Shown: positions 1 to 9,135, numbered from the stretch's first letter. The stretch is DNA of 64,000 nucleotides from Tomitella cavernea (GCF_016599145.1 NZ_JAENKO010000011.1:1-64000), one strand, 5' to 3'. The notes: generated by a model from the sequence alone, not told the origin. Made by a program: numbers and translations.

Positions 1-437
1 CGGGCCCCGCCGGTCTGGACGTGGAGCTCGCCGCGGACGACACGGCCAGCGGCCGCACCGCCCGCCTGCGCGCCCTGGCGGCGCGGCCCGACGCGGGGGT
101 GAAGCGGGACGCGCGCCGGCGGATCCTCGACGACGCGTCGCTCACCAACGACCAGGTCGACGCGCTCATCGCCGGATTCCGCGCGGGCCGGCGACGCGAC
201 CTGATCGCCGAGTACGACGACGCCTACTTCGCGGAGCTGACGAGGGTGTGGCGCGGGCGCAGCATCGAGATCGCGCGGCGCATCGTGCTGGGCCTGTTCC
301 CGGCGGGCGAGTCGACGGACGCCGTCGACGGGTGGCTCGCCGCGCATCCCGACGCGCCCGGCGCCCTGCGCAGGCTCGTGATCGAGCAGGGCGACCACCT
401 GGCGCGCGCGATCCGCGTGCGGGGGATCTGGGGGTAG
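1..437 (+). CDS. pepN: Aminopeptidase N, C-terminal end (5' truncated by window)
   Basis: The reading frame is open from base 3 and ends at a TAG, so only the last ~144 codons are present. The visible part is alpha-helical and rich in Arg and Asp. It matches the C-terminal ERAP1-like domain of actinobacterial zinc aminopeptidase N, with recognisable blocks such as YDDAYFAELTRVWRGRS and ARRIVLGLFP. The zinc-binding HExxH domain would lie upstream, outside the window. The family removes N-terminal residues from peptides in the cytoplasm. The internal GTG at 21 is not taken as the start because the frame and homology continue upstream. Confidence 0.8.
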   Translation, partial: GPAGLDVELAADDTASGRTARLRALAARPDAGVKRDARRRILDDASLTNDQVDALIAGFRAGRRRDLIAEYDDAYFAELTRVWRGRSIEIARRIVLGLFPAGESTDAVDGWLAAHPDAPGALRRLVIEQGDHLARAIRVRGIWG

Positions 438-519
438 CCGCCGGCCGGGTGGAGTTGTCGGACCCCGGTGATATCACTGTGCTGAATAAGGGGCGAGCGC
501 AGGGATCGGAGGTCCGGCG

Positions 520-1047
520 ATGAGTAGGCGCGGCTCGAGCGGTTCCGGCGGGGGCTGGATCCTCGTCTTCCTGGTGCTGGCCGTCATCAGCCTCATCATC
601 AAGTACATCGTGGCCATTGCGATCGCGGTGGGCGTCATCGCGGTGTGCTGGTTCGCGATCTGGGTCATCGACCGGCAGGTGAAGGCGCGCCGCGTGCGGC
701 AGGTTGGCGCACTGGCGGCGCAGAACGCGCTGGTGTCGCGCGCGATGCGCCAGCACGAGGCGGTGCTGCGCGGCGATCCGCACGGCATTTATGGCGCCTA
801 CCTGCCCGTGGTGTTCCCGGAGTTCGGCCCGGGGGCGATGAAAGTCGAGCGGCGCTTGGCACGCGGGTTTGCGGTGCACCCGCCGGTGGAGGGCCGTTCG
901 GCGGATGGCAGGTCGGCGGATGGCAGGTCGGCGGGCTTCGCGCCTGCGCGGCCGTTGCGGCGGGCCGTCGAACCGAAAGGCCTGCCCGTTCAGCGTACTG
1001 CGCGACCTCCCGGCAGGCGGCCCGCGCCCGACCGCCGAGCTCAGTGA
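520..1047 (+). CDS. Small membrane protein with basic, repeat-bearing tail
   Basis: The start is ATG 520 with GGAGG at 508-512. The 175-residue product has a Gly/Ser-rich N-terminus and one long or hairpin hydrophobic segment at about residues 14-48. A soluble segment follows, and then a low-complexity Arg/Pro tail. The tail contains a GRSAD repeat encoded by a 15-bp tandem duplication. The 3' end overlaps the convergent DMT gene by 7 bp. I recognise no family for the soluble part. The part before about residue 120 looks conserved-protein-like, while the tail may be recently extended. Function unknown. Confidence 0.65.
   Translation: MSRRGSSGSGGGWILVFLVLAVISLIIKYIVAIAIAVGVIAVCWFAIWVIDRQVKARRVRQVGALAAQNALVSRAMRQHEAVLRGDPHGIYGAYLPVVFPEFGPGAMKVERRLARGFAVHPPVEGRSADGRSADGRSAGFAPARPLRRAVEPKGLPVQRTARPPGRRPAPDRRAQ
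901..930 (+). repeat. 15-bp tandem repeat x2 inside membrane-protein tail
   Basis: GCGGATGGCAGGTCG occurs twice in direct succession (901-915 and 916-930) and encodes the repeated ADGRS peptide. The period is a multiple of three, so frame is kept. It is one of several short in-frame tandem duplications in the window. Confidence 0.9.
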
Positions 1048-2261
1048 CGCGAACTGCGATGGGGTTCGACGGGCTTGTCGGCGCCGGGGCCGCTGTCCGA
1101 CTGGGGCGCGTCGGCATCGGGCGGCGAGTCCGTCCGGCCGTCGGCCGTGCCGGTCTCCGGCTGCGCGTCGTCGGTCGCAGCACCCGGCGCGCCTGACGCG
1201 TCGGGTGCGGGGTCGGCCGAGTCGGCCGCGGCGGGCGGCGGCGCGGTCGGGCGCTGCGCCTCGAACCGGCGCAGGATCGGGATCTCGCCGGTGATCGCCT
1301 GTGCGAACTCGGCCAGTCGGCGCCTCTTGGTGAACCTGGCCCGGAGGCTCCAGCCTCCGGATGGCGGCTCGAGTTCGCCCAGGTGGTCGGCTTCGGTGGA
1401 GCTGTACAGCGCCACCAGCACGGCGCCCACGACGGCGCCGATGAACCCGATGAAGGCGACGATCGCCATGCCGGGCTTCGCGTCGTCGTTGAGGAAGACG
1501 ACGCCGATGATGCCGGGGGCGGCCGTCTCCCCGACGACAAGCACGGCGGTGACCCCGTTGACGTGGCCGACCTGCAGCGCCACCGTCTGCACATAGAAGC
1601 CCACGACGCCGGCCAGTGCGATGGTCCACGCGGCCGGATCCATGATGATGCGCAGCGGGTCGAATGGGTTCACGCCGTCGAGCACGCGCACGCCGACGGC
1701 GATGATGCCGAACATGACGCCCGCCAGCGCCCCGTCCAGGATGGCGCCGCGGCTGCCGAGCTTGTAGGCGGCCAGGCAGCCGATGACGCTGAGAATCGCC
1801 GTGGCGAGGAACAGGTACCAGTGGAAGCTGCGCTGCTCGCCGCCGCCCGCGTGGTGATCGGCCGACATGGCGAGCATGAGCAGCGAGGCGACGACGGTGA
1901 TCATGGCGACCCAGTCGCGCGTGTGCAGCCTGTTCTCCAGCATCACCGCGCCGAGCAGGGCCGTGACGATGAGGTTGGCGGACACGATCGTCTGCGACAG
2001 GAACAGCGGGAGGAACCGGGCGGCGATCGCGCCCCCCGCGAAGCCGACCAGCAGGAAGATGGTGCCGAGCACGAACTCCCTGCTGCGGAACGTGTCCACG
2101 GTGGACGCCAGCGTGGGTCCGTCGTGCTCGGTGACGGTGCCCGGGGTCTTGGTCTTGCGCTCCTCGATCGCCGCGGACCGTGCCCCCAGCGCACGCAGCA
2201 CCGTGGACACGCCGTATGCCACCGCCGCGCCGCTGGCGAAGAACACGCCGATCAGGAACAA
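1041..2261 (-). CDS. DMT (EamA-like) superfamily permease
   Basis: The 406-residue protein opens with a membrane segment (residues 1-28) and continues with about nine to ten hydrophobic helices to about residue 300. This is the layout of drug/metabolite transporter superfamily permeases. A cytoplasmic tail of about 90 residues follows, rich in Pro, Ala, Asp and Gly. Features typical of actinobacterial members include the first-helix pattern GVFFASGAAVAYGVST and the helix with NGVTAVLVVGETAAPG. The substrate cannot be predicted. It is convergent with the gene ending at 1047. Two further DMT permeases lie at 30552-32594 but are not closely related to it. Confidence 0.75.
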   Translation of the reverse strand: MFLIGVFFASGAAVAYGVSTVLRALGARSAAIEERKTKTPGTVTEHDGPTLASTVDTFRSREFVLGTIFLLVGFAGGAIAARFLPLFLSQTIVSANLIVTALLGAVMLENRLHTRDWVAMITVVASLLMLAMSADHHAGGGEQRSFHWYLFLATAILSVIGCLAAYKLGSRGAILDGALAGVMFGIIAVGVRVLDGVNPFDPLRIIMDPAAWTIALAGVVGFYVQTVALQVGHVNGVTAVLVVGETAAPGIIGVVFLNDDAKPGMAIVAFIGFIGAVVGAVLVALYSSTEADHLGELEPPSGGWSLRARFTKRRRLAEFAQAITGEIPILRRFEAQRPTAPPPAAADSADPAPDASGAPGAATDDAQPETGTADGRTDSPPDADAPQSDSGPGADKPVEPHRSSRH

Positions 2262-2354
2262 CAGGCAACCTCCGATCCCGTGTCATCCGCCGCGGCTCCC
2301 GGCGGGTCCCCCGGATCCGGTTCCCGCGCGGAGGCTGTTGCCGGCCGCTCTCCG

Positions 2355-2386
2355 TCATGCGTCAGTGTGGTCATGCGTCAGTGTGG
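2355..2386. repeat. 16-bp tandem repeat x2
   Basis: TCATGCGTCAGTGTGG is repeated exactly at 2355-2370 and 2371-2386. A degenerate third unit (TCGTGCGTGC...) follows. It lies about 100 bp upstream of the leftward DMT gene, so it could sit in that gene's control region. Confidence 0.9.
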
Positions 2387-2709
2387 TCGTGCGTGCAGTC
2401 GTGCTGTCGTGCGGGCTAGCCGGGTGTCTCCACCCACGTACCCTATGTGTCAACAGCCGGTGAGGTCCGTACATTCCGGACATGATGGTCACCCGGATCA
2501 CGTCGTCCGGCCGGGCGGATCGGGGCCGTCCGCGCCTGCTGCACCCGTGCCCCGCCGGCCCTGCGCTACCGCGCGGCCCCGCCTGGGCCCCGTCGCGCAG
2601 ACTTCCGGGCTGGGAGGGAATTGTACGGAACACGGCGATTCTCAGCCAGTTGACATATTCGGCAGTGGGACGGGGCCCCGACCGCGCCGGGGATCAGTGA
2701 AGCGCGCAA

Positions 2710-2747
2710 TGCGCATGGAGTACCGGATTGCGCATGGAGTACCGGAT
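2710..2747. repeat. 19-bp tandem repeat x2 upstream of ATP-grasp gene
   Basis: TGCGCATGGAGTACCGGAT occurs twice head-to-tail (2710-2728, 2729-2747), ending about 150 bp before ATG 2900. The units are identical. A 19-bp period is close to two helical turns, so both copies would face the same side of DNA, as paired protein-binding sites often do. No known motif was recognised. Confidence 0.9.
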
Positions 2748-2899
2748 AGCGTGGGCACAGGGCGGCTCCGCCGGCGAGATGGCGCGCTGTGGCAGAGTCG
2801 GAGCTCGAAGAGGACGATGACCGCAGTCGGCCTGTGGACGACAGTGGAAGTCCGCCGAATGCAGGGGACTGTCGGCGCCCCCGAGAGACCGGAGGTCTA

Positions 2900-4114
2900 A
2901 TGTCCGCATCCGACCATGCCAGCGCCGCAGGATCCGCGGAGACGCCGAAGCGTGTGCTGGTCACCTTCGGCCGCTCGTTCCTATCGTTGTCCATCGCACG
3001 GCTCCTCGGCTCGGCGGGTCATACTGTGCATGTGGCGGACGCTGTGCCGTTCGCAGTGAGCCGCTTCTCCAACCGCGTCGCCAAGATGCACCGCACTCCG
3101 CGGCCAAAGTACGAGCCGCTCGAGTGGGCGTTCGCGATCGCGGGGATCGTGCGGGAGCAGAAGATCGACCTGCTCGTCACGGTGCACGAAGAGACGGACA
3201 TCCTCGCCCAGGTGATCATGCGCTACCCCGACCTGTTCCCGGATTCGTGCCGTCTGCTGCTGTCGGACTTCGAGCTCGAGCACGCCATGCACAACAAGTA
3301 CGAGTACCAGCAGCTGTTGGACTCGATCGGCGTGCCCACGCTGCGCTACGCGCTGGTGCGCAGCCAGGAGGACCTCGACGCGCTCGACTTCGACTTCACC
3401 TTCGCGCTCAAGCAGGTGTTCTCCCGCGGCGCGCAGGACATCCACAAGGTCCACCCGGACGCCAAGCCGCGCGATCTCAGCTTCAACCCGGCCAACCCGT
3501 GGATCGCGCAGGAGTGGCTCAGCGGCGACAAGTACTGCTCGTACTCGATCTGCCACAACGGCAAGGTGTACGCAGACGCGCTCTACCCGGTGCACTACGC
3601 GATCGACGGGCACTCGTGCCTGAGCTACGAGCAGGTGGAGCACGAGGGCATCGCCGAGTGGATCCGCCAGCGGGTCAAGGAGCTCAACTTCACCGGCCAG
3701 GTGGGATTCGACTTCATCGACAACCCCGAGCGCGGGCTGTTCACCATCGAATGCAACCCGCGCGCCACCAGCGGGGTGATGCTCTTCGAGCCGGAAGACC
3801 GCGTGGACCGCGCCTTCCTCGGGACGAACGACGAGGTCATCAGGCCACGGCAGGGGGTGGCGAAGATGATCGGACCGGGGATGGCCATGTACGGCTGGCG
3901 GAAGACGTCGCTCGAGGGGAACACGCTGCGCGGCTTCCTGCGCGACTTCCGGCGCACCGACGAGGTGATCGTCCAGCGCGACGACCTGGGCCCGGCGTTC
4001 GGCGTGCCGTTGGCGGTGGGCAACATCCTGGCCCAGGCTGTGCGCTACCGCGTCAATGTGCCCGAGGCGTTCATGTATGAGAACGAGTGGGACGGCCGGC
4101 CGCTGCCGACGTGA
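2900..4114 (+). CDS. ATP-grasp enzyme (carbamoyl-phosphate-synthase-like fold)
   Basis: The start is ATG 2900, with GGAGG at 2891-2895. The 404-residue protein begins with a Rossmann-like pre-ATP-grasp domain (VLVTFGRSFLSLSIARLLGSAG). It continues with the ATP-grasp fold, where the central block FTFALKQVFSRGAQDIHKV carries the nucleotide-binding lysine. The metal-binding stretch IECNPRATSGVMLFE is near residue 290. Enzymes of this fold join a carboxylate to an amine or thiol through an acyl-phosphate. The exact substrate is unknown. It stands alone, with the next gene convergent 12 bp away. Confidence 0.75.
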   Translation: MSASDHASAAGSAETPKRVLVTFGRSFLSLSIARLLGSAGHTVHVADAVPFAVSRFSNRVAKMHRTPRPKYEPLEWAFAIAGIVREQKIDLLVTVHEETDILAQVIMRYPDLFPDSCRLLLSDFELEHAMHNKYEYQQLLDSIGVPTLRYALVRSQEDLDALDFDFTFALKQVFSRGAQDIHKVHPDAKPRDLSFNPANPWIAQEWLSGDKYCSYSICHNGKVYADALYPVHYAIDGHSCLSYEQVEHEGIAEWIRQRVKELNFTGQVGFDFIDNPERGLFTIECNPRATSGVMLFEPEDRVDRAFLGTNDEVIRPRQGVAKMIGPGMAMYGWRKTSLEGNTLRGFLRDFRRTDEVIVQRDDLGPAFGVPLAVGNILAQAVRYRVNVPEAFMYENEWDGRPLPT

Positions 4115-4126
4115 CGGGGGCCCGCC

Positions 4127-5020
4127 TCAGCCCGCGTGGTACCCGTCGGCCCCGTCCCGGTGGGCGGTGCAGAACGCGGTGATCCGCTCGGCGCTGTCGC
4201 CCGGCCCGGTGAACAGGCCGCCGTGCCCGGCGCCGTCGATCTGCACGAATTTCGCGCCCGGGATGAGACTCGCCGTGGCCTGGCACTGCGCGGGCGGGAA
4301 GAACAGGTCGAACTCGAACGCCAACACCAGGGTGGGCACCGAGATGGCGGCGAGGTGCTCCGGCCTGGGCTCGTGGGAGGTGATCCACTGCTGCGATGCC
4401 GTCAACTGACCGCGGAAGCCTTCCGGATCCGCCCAGCCGCCGTCGCCGTGCGCCAGCACGTCGCGCCAGCCGCCGACGGCCGCCGGCTCCTGCAGCAGAC
4501 TGGGGTGCAGCGTGGTCATGAGCTGCTCGAACACGAGCACCTCGCGCGGTACCTCCCCGTATTTGTCGATCAACCCCAGTTCCATCTCGCCGACGATCTC
4601 GCCGACGGGGGTGGGCTGGAGGCCGGCGAACAGCACGGCCGCCGAGAAGCGCCCGGGGTGCGAACGCAGCAGCATCTGCGTGGTGTAGCAGCCCATGGAG
4701 TAGCCGACGAGGATGGCGTGGTCGATGCCGTAGTGGTCGAGCACGGCTACCGCGTCCACCGCCATGTCGTCCATCGAATACGGCGCGGGCGGGGCCATCG
4801 ACGGGGCCAGTCCACGGGCGTTGTAGCGGATGACCCGGAAACCGGCGTCGACCAATGCGGGTGCGAGGCCGCAGATCTCCCACACCATCGACGGCATGCC
4901 GAGCCCGCCGATGAGCAGAACCGTGGGACCCTCGCCGCGGCTCCACGAGCCCAGGGCGATGCCGTCGGGGGTGATCACGGTGTCATGCGGAGCGAGCGTG
5001 AGCGGGGAATCGTCGGCCAT
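4127..5020 (-). CDS. Alpha/beta hydrolase
   Basis: The start is ATG 5020, with AAGGAG about 8 bp upstream; the frame is open much further upstream but without coding character. The 297-residue product has the canonical alpha/beta-hydrolase layout: an oxyanion-hole block LLIGGLGMPS, the nucleophile elbow VGYSMGC (Ser), a late Asp in FEFDLFF and His in GAGHGG. It lacks a signal peptide and is therefore cytoplasmic. Esterase, epoxide hydrolase-like or dienelactone-type activity cannot be separated by eye. It is divergent from the DUF6314 gene. Confidence 0.8.
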   Translation of the reverse strand: MADDSPLTLAPHDTVITPDGIALGSWSRGEGPTVLLIGGLGMPSMVWEICGLAPALVDAGFRVIRYNARGLAPSMAPPAPYSMDDMAVDAVAVLDHYGIDHAILVGYSMGCYTTQMLLRSHPGRFSAAVLFAGLQPTPVGEIVGEMELGLIDKYGEVPREVLVFEQLMTTLHPSLLQEPAAVGGWRDVLAHGDGGWADPEGFRGQLTASQQWITSHEPRPEHLAAISVPTLVLAFEFDLFFPPAQCQATASLIPGAKFVQIDGAGHGGLFTGPGDSAERITAFCTAHRDGADGYHAG

Positions 5021-5201
5021 GCGGGTGTTCTCCTTGGGGCGCGTGGCCGAGCGCGGCGGGGCGGGCTGCGCTCGGTTGCTGCGGGCGTTCCTGCCGATTC
5101 TGCCACCGCCCGAACCTCGGGCGTCGGCCCCCGGCGGTCCGTCACGGTGATGTCCGGCACGGCGTGGCTCCACCTGGGCAGGACTGCCTAGACTGGGCCG
5201 C

Positions 5202-5696
5202 GTGGACGGACACGGCGGCGCCGGGGACGGCGGGTTCGGTATCGGGGAGGCCCCCGACCCGCGCACACTACTGGGACGCTGGGCCTTCTCGCGCACCATC
5301 GACGACCGCCTCGTCGGGGACACCAAGACCGTCGACGGAGCCATCACGCTCAGCGCCGACGGCGAGCGGGTGCGCTGGCACGAGGAAGGAACCCTGCACC
5401 TGGGCGCCCAGAACCTGCCGGTGACGCGCACGATGTTCGTCGAGCCCCGCGGCGACGGCTGGTTCGTCGTGTTCGAGGACGGGCACGACTTCCACCCGTG
5501 GGCCACTGGTACGCAGGTGCAGCACCTGTGCGGGGCGGACCTTTACAGCGGTCGAATCGCACTCGGCGAGGTGGGACCGGACGGGCAACAACACGACGGG
5601 CGGGCGCCGCGTCCCGAAAGCTGGACCGTGCGCTGGGACGTGGCCGGACCGTCGAAGGACTACACGATGACGACGAGGCTCACCCGCGGCCGCTGA
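5202..5696 (+). CDS. DUF6314 family protein
   Basis: The start is GTG 5202 and the product has 164 residues. The sequence has the conserved pattern of the actinobacterial DUF6314 family: LLGRWAFSRTIDDR, an LPVTRT block, FHPWATG, HLCGADLYSG and a C-terminal WDVAGPSKDYTM. The fold is probably a small beta-barrel, and the conserved His and Cys/Asp residues suggest ligand or metal binding. No function is established that I know of. It is convergent with lutC, with 8 bp between the stop codons. Confidence 0.75.
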   Translation: MDGHGGAGDGGFGIGEAPDPRTLLGRWAFSRTIDDRLVGDTKTVDGAITLSADGERVRWHEEGTLHLGAQNLPVTRTMFVEPRGDGWFVVFEDGHDFHPWATGTQVQHLCGADLYSGRIALGEVGPDGQQHDGRAPRPESWTVRWDVAGPSKDYTMTTRLTRGR

Positions 5697-5704
5697 GCGG
5701 CGCA

Positions 5705-6388
5705 CTATCCGCGGGGGTCGGCCAGCGGAGCCTCCGCCGCCGCGTCCTCGATGATGACGACGTCGAGTTCGCGCGGCCCGTGCACGCCGTCGACCCGGCT
5801 CAGCTCGATGTCGACGGTGGCGGACGGTCCGGAGACGACGGTGAGCGGCCGGGCGGGGTCCATGCGCGCGACGGCGGCCGGGAAGTCGGCCACCACCTGC
5901 TCGGCGCGCAGGACGACGATCATCGCGTCGGGCAGCAGCGACAGCACCCGCCGGCCCTGGCCGGGGCCGCCGTCGAGCACCAGCGTGCCCGAGTCGGCGG
6001 CTGCGACCGTCGCGGCGGTGAGCACGGCGTCGGCCCCCTCGACCCGCCCGGTGGTCAGCGGCGGGTCGTCGGCAAGCCACTCGACGCCCGCCTCCGGCAG
6101 CCACCGCCGGTCGAGTCCGGGCGGCGTGATGATGCGGCGCAGCCCGCGTCGCCCGGCGATGTCGGCGACAGCGGCGGCCACCTCGGCACCGTGCACGCGG
6201 CGGACCGTCGCGTGCGTGCCCTCCATCCGCTCGGCGAACAGGGTGATGAGCTCCGGGGTCCCGACCTCGACCGCCGCCGGGGCGTAATCACGGGGGACGG
6301 GCGGGGCGTCGCGGTCCGGGCCCAGCGCCCGCCGGATGCGGTCGAGGATTACCCCCCTTCCATCGGGAGCCTGGCCGTCGGCGTTCAT
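5705..6388 (-). CDS. lutC: Lactate utilization protein C (LUD domain)
   Basis: The 227-residue protein is the last gene of lutABC; its ATG (6388-6386) overlaps the lutB stop as ATGA, implying translational coupling. It has the LUD (lactate utilisation) domain: TLVLDGGPGQGRRVLSLLPDAMIVV corresponds to the core sheet, followed by the conserved GPSATVDIELSRVDGVHGP. In the family LutABC together oxidise L-lactate to pyruvate. LutC carries no Fe-S motif here, as expected. Cytoplasmic. Confidence 0.9.
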   Translation of the reverse strand: MNADGQAPDGRGVILDRIRRALGPDRDAPPVPRDYAPAAVEVGTPELITLFAERMEGTHATVRRVHGAEVAAAVADIAGRRGLRRIITPPGLDRRWLPEAGVEWLADDPPLTTGRVEGADAVLTAATVAAADSGTLVLDGGPGQGRRVLSLLPDAMIVVLRAEQVVADFPAAVARMDPARPLTVVSGPSATVDIELSRVDGVHGPRELDVVIIEDAAAEAPLADPRG

Positions 6389-7983
6389 CGGCCGTCCCCG
6401 CTCCCGCGCGTGCCGCCGTCGGTGCGGGACCACCAGTTGCTGAAGCTCTCGGACGGCGGCACGGCCACGTCGCGGGAGCCGAACCAACCGGCGAGGCCGG
6501 GCACGGACGGGACGGTGGCATCGGGCCCGCCGCGGATCACCTTGTGCGCCAGGCCGGCCAGGCGCTCGCCGAGCCCCATCGCGGCGGGGCGGTCGAACAT
6601 CGCCGACGCAGCCTTCATCGCCACCCGCTCCGGCGACGGCGGGAACGCCGGTTCGTCGTCGACCACCTTGGCCCGCAGGTGCGTGAGCAGGTGCGGGATG
6701 GGGATGCGCACGGGGCAGGCGTCGAAGCACGCCCCGCACAGCGACGACGCGTACGGCAGGTTGCGGTCCTGCTCGCTGTGCAGCCCGCGCAGCTGCGGGG
6801 TGAGCACCGCGCCGATGGGACCCGGATACACCGACCCGTAGGCGTGCCCGCCCGTCCGCGAATACACCGGGCACACGTTCAGGCAGGCGGCGCACCGGAT
6901 GCAGCGCAGCGCTGAGCGCCCCTCGGGGTCTGTGAGGACGTCGGTGCGGCCCTCGTCGAGCAGCACGATGTGCACCTGCTCGGGGCCGTCGATGACGGAC
7001 GCCCCGGATCCGCTGCCGGCGCGGTGCACCCCCGTCCACATCGAGGTGTAGGGATTCATCCGCTCGCCGGTGGCCGACCGGGCCAGCAGCTGCAGGAACA
7101 CCTCGGTGTCGCGCCAGGTGGGGATGATCTTCTCGATCCCCACAACGCTGATGAGCGTCTTCGGCATGGTCACGCACATGCGCCCGTTGCCCTCGGATTC
7201 GACGAGCATGAGCGTGCCGGTCTCGGCGACGGCGAAGTTCGCGCCCGTCACGGCGAGGTCGGACCGCAGGAACTTCTCGCGCAGATGGGCGCGGGCGGCG
7301 GCGGTCAGCGATGCGGGGTCGTCGGTCATCCCGTCCGGGGCGGGCCTGCCGAACGCGCCCATGTTCTGCTCGAAGATCTGCCGGATCTCCGCGCGGTTGC
7401 GGTGGATGGCGGGCACGACGATGTGCGAGGGGACGTCGCCCGCGAGCTGCACGATCAGCGCCGCCAGGTCGGTCTCGAACGCGTCGATGCCGGCGGCGGC
7501 GAGGGCCCGGTCCAGGCCGATCTCCTCGGTGGCCATCGACTTGGCCTTGACCACCTCGTCGGCGCCCGCGTCGATGGCCAGGCCGGCCACGATACGGTTG
7601 GCGGTCTCCGCGTCCGGTGCCCAGTGCACGGTGGCCCCGGCGGCGCTGGCGGCCTCCTCGAACTGCAGCAGGTACTCGTCCAAATGGGCGAGCGTGCGGT
7701 TCTTGATCGCCTCGGCGGACAGGCGCAGCTGCTCCCAGTCGTCACGCTCGGCCACGAGCGCATCGCGTTTGGCCCGGATGGTGCGCGTGGCCTTGTGCAA
7801 GTTGTGGCGCTGCTGCGAGTTGCGCAGCTCGTGCGCGGCGGCCTCGGGGAAAGGCGGCATGCCCAGGTGCTCGCGCTGCGGCGGGACGACGGCGCCGGCG
7901 GCGGCGATGCGGTCAGCGGCGGGACGCTCTGCCGCGGCGTGCTCCCCGGCGGTGTGCCGGTCGGCGGCGGTCCCGGGGCTCAC
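6385..7983 (-). CDS. lutB: Lactate utilization iron-sulfur protein B
   Basis: The 532-residue protein combines an N-terminal LUD domain with a C-terminal dicluster ferredoxin region. The latter shows CIRCAACLNVCPVY and CGACFDACPVRIPI, the two [4Fe-4S] motifs of LutB/LldF. The chosen start is GTG 7983, which overlaps the lutA stop in a GTGA arrangement. Family members begin close to the GMPPFPEAA block, so the first ~40 residues may be a local extension. Electrons from lactate pass through these clusters. Middle gene of the operon, overlapping neighbours on both sides. Confidence 0.9.
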   Translation of the reverse strand: MSPGTAADRHTAGEHAAAERPAADRIAAAGAVVPPQREHLGMPPFPEAAAHELRNSQQRHNLHKATRTIRAKRDALVAERDDWEQLRLSAEAIKNRTLAHLDEYLLQFEEAASAAGATVHWAPDAETANRIVAGLAIDAGADEVVKAKSMATEEIGLDRALAAAGIDAFETDLAALIVQLAGDVPSHIVVPAIHRNRAEIRQIFEQNMGAFGRPAPDGMTDDPASLTAAARAHLREKFLRSDLAVTGANFAVAETGTLMLVESEGNGRMCVTMPKTLISVVGIEKIIPTWRDTEVFLQLLARSATGERMNPYTSMWTGVHRAGSGSGASVIDGPEQVHIVLLDEGRTDVLTDPEGRSALRCIRCAACLNVCPVYSRTGGHAYGSVYPGPIGAVLTPQLRGLHSEQDRNLPYASSLCGACFDACPVRIPIPHLLTHLRAKVVDDEPAFPPSPERVAMKAASAMFDRPAAMGLGERLAGLAHKVIRGGPDATVPSVPGLAGWFGSRDVAVPPSESFSNWWSRTDGGTRGSGDGR

Positions 7984-8774
7984 GGCGCGAACTCCCGCGT
8001 CGGCCGGTCCACCGCGCGCACCGGGCCGCCGGTCCCCAGCGGGTCCGCGCGGGTGGAGGCGAGGATCTCGGCGTAATGCAGCGGGCGGATGGGCGCGCGG
8101 CCGCGCGAAAGCATGCCGCCGATGTGCATGAGGCAGGAGTTGTCGGCCGCGGTGATCACCTCCGCGCCGGTCCGCATCGCGTTGGCCACCTTGTCCGAGC
8201 CCATCGCCGTGGACGTGTCGGCGTTCTTGATCGCGAACGTGCCGCCGAACCCGCAGCACTCGTCGGCCTCCGGCAGCTCCGCCAGCTCGATTCCCTCGAC
8301 GTTGCGCAGCAGCTCCGTCGGTTTGTCGCCGATCCGCAGCATGCGCAGCGTGTGGCAGGTGGGATGGTAGGTGACGCGGTGCGGGAAGTACGAGCCCGTG
8401 TCCGTCACACCCAGCACGTCCACCAGCAGCTCGGACAGCTCGTAGAGCCGGGAGCCCACTGAATCGACACGGCGGTGCAGGCGCTGCGAGCCCGCCCGTT
8501 CCGCCAGCGTCGGGTAGTACTCCTTGACCATCGACGCGCACGAGCCCGACGCGGCGAGCACCACGTCGTAGTCGTCGAACACGTCGCAGAAATGCTCGGC
8601 CAGCGGGACGCAATCGTCCTGGTAGCCGGTGTTGAAGTGCATCTGCCCGCAGCACGTCTGACCGCGGGGGAAGACCACCTCGTGGCCCAGGCGGCGCAGC
8701 AGGCGCACCATCGCCTTGCCCGTCCGTGGGTACATCACGTCGTTGAAACAGGCGATGAACAGTGCGATCCGCAT
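7980..8774 (-). CDS. lutA: Lactate utilization protein A (cysteine-rich CCG domains)
   Basis: The start is ATG 8774; the open frame runs further upstream but without conserved sequence. The 264-residue protein has two cysteine-rich CCG domains, seen as TCCGQMHFNTGY and DECCGFGGTFAIKN, each preceded by an upstream Cys (FIACFND, HPTCHT). These domains bind unusual Fe-S clusters in LutA/LldE and heterodisulfide-reductase-like proteins. It heads the lutABC transcription unit; the promoter should lie just upstream in the stretch bordering the low-GC insert. Confidence 0.9.
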   Translation of the reverse strand: MRIALFIACFNDVMYPRTGKAMVRLLRRLGHEVVFPRGQTCCGQMHFNTGYQDDCVPLAEHFCDVFDDYDVVLAASGSCASMVKEYYPTLAERAGSQRLHRRVDSVGSRLYELSELLVDVLGVTDTGSYFPHRVTYHPTCHTLRMLRIGDKPTELLRNVEGIELAELPEADECCGFGGTFAIKNADTSTAMGSDKVANAMRTGAEVITAADNSCLMHIGGMLSRGRAPIRPLHYAEILASTRADPLGTGGPVRAVDRPTREFAP

Positions 8775-9135
8775 TCGCGCCTCCGTGTTGCGAGCGTGCC
8801 GCCCTCCAGCGTCGCAGAGCCGGGAGCAGTGTGCGGGCGGTTCGGGGACGCGGGTGCGGCGGCGTCCTGCCGGCGGGCCGCCGGTAGTCGGTGACGACTT
8901 CGTACCAGGGACGTCGTTCGAGTAGGTCATTGCGCTCTACACCTTTGACCGCCGACTCAAGCGGCTGGCTCTCGACGCGGTCAGGTTTCTTGAGGGGATG
9001 CTCCTATTGGTGTCAAGCGGCTATCGGTTACACCTCGCCAACCCAGAACGAGGAGCGCTACCGTCAGAAGGTCCCCTCGCGCCCGAGGCGGCCTAACCCA
9101 GGTCTCCGACCGGACCAGGACGGTTCACGTAGCTC
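8775..9135. other. Gene-free stretch between lutA and the DUF4238 gene
   Basis: These 361 bp should contain the lutABC promoter near 8775-8850. From about 8930 the base composition drops and no frame looks coding. A 10-bp direct repeat TCAAGCGGCT occurs at 8957-8966 and 9013-9022. The segment looks like the left border of transferred DNA carrying the DUF4238 gene. I see no integrase, tRNA or clear attachment site. Confidence 0.5.

Larger units (their letters stand above)
2262..2899. other. Intergenic region between divergent DMT and ATP-grasp genes
   Basis: These 638 bp show no convincing protein-coding gene. They must hold the promoters of the DMT gene (leftward) and the ATP-grasp gene (rightward). 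A TTGACA-like hexamer sits at 2650-2655 but I see no good -10 partner. Two short tandem duplications lie here, at 2355-2386 and 2710-2747 (separate entries). The ATP-grasp frame stays open upstream to 2789, but that extension has no conserved look and the ribosome-binding site supports ATG 2900. Confidence 0.6.

Noticed and set aside
8930-9135. tRNA gene or attachment site next to the low-GC insert
   Set aside because: No cloverleaf with a T-loop GTTCRA pattern was found, and the only direct repeat is 10 bp and lies on one side.
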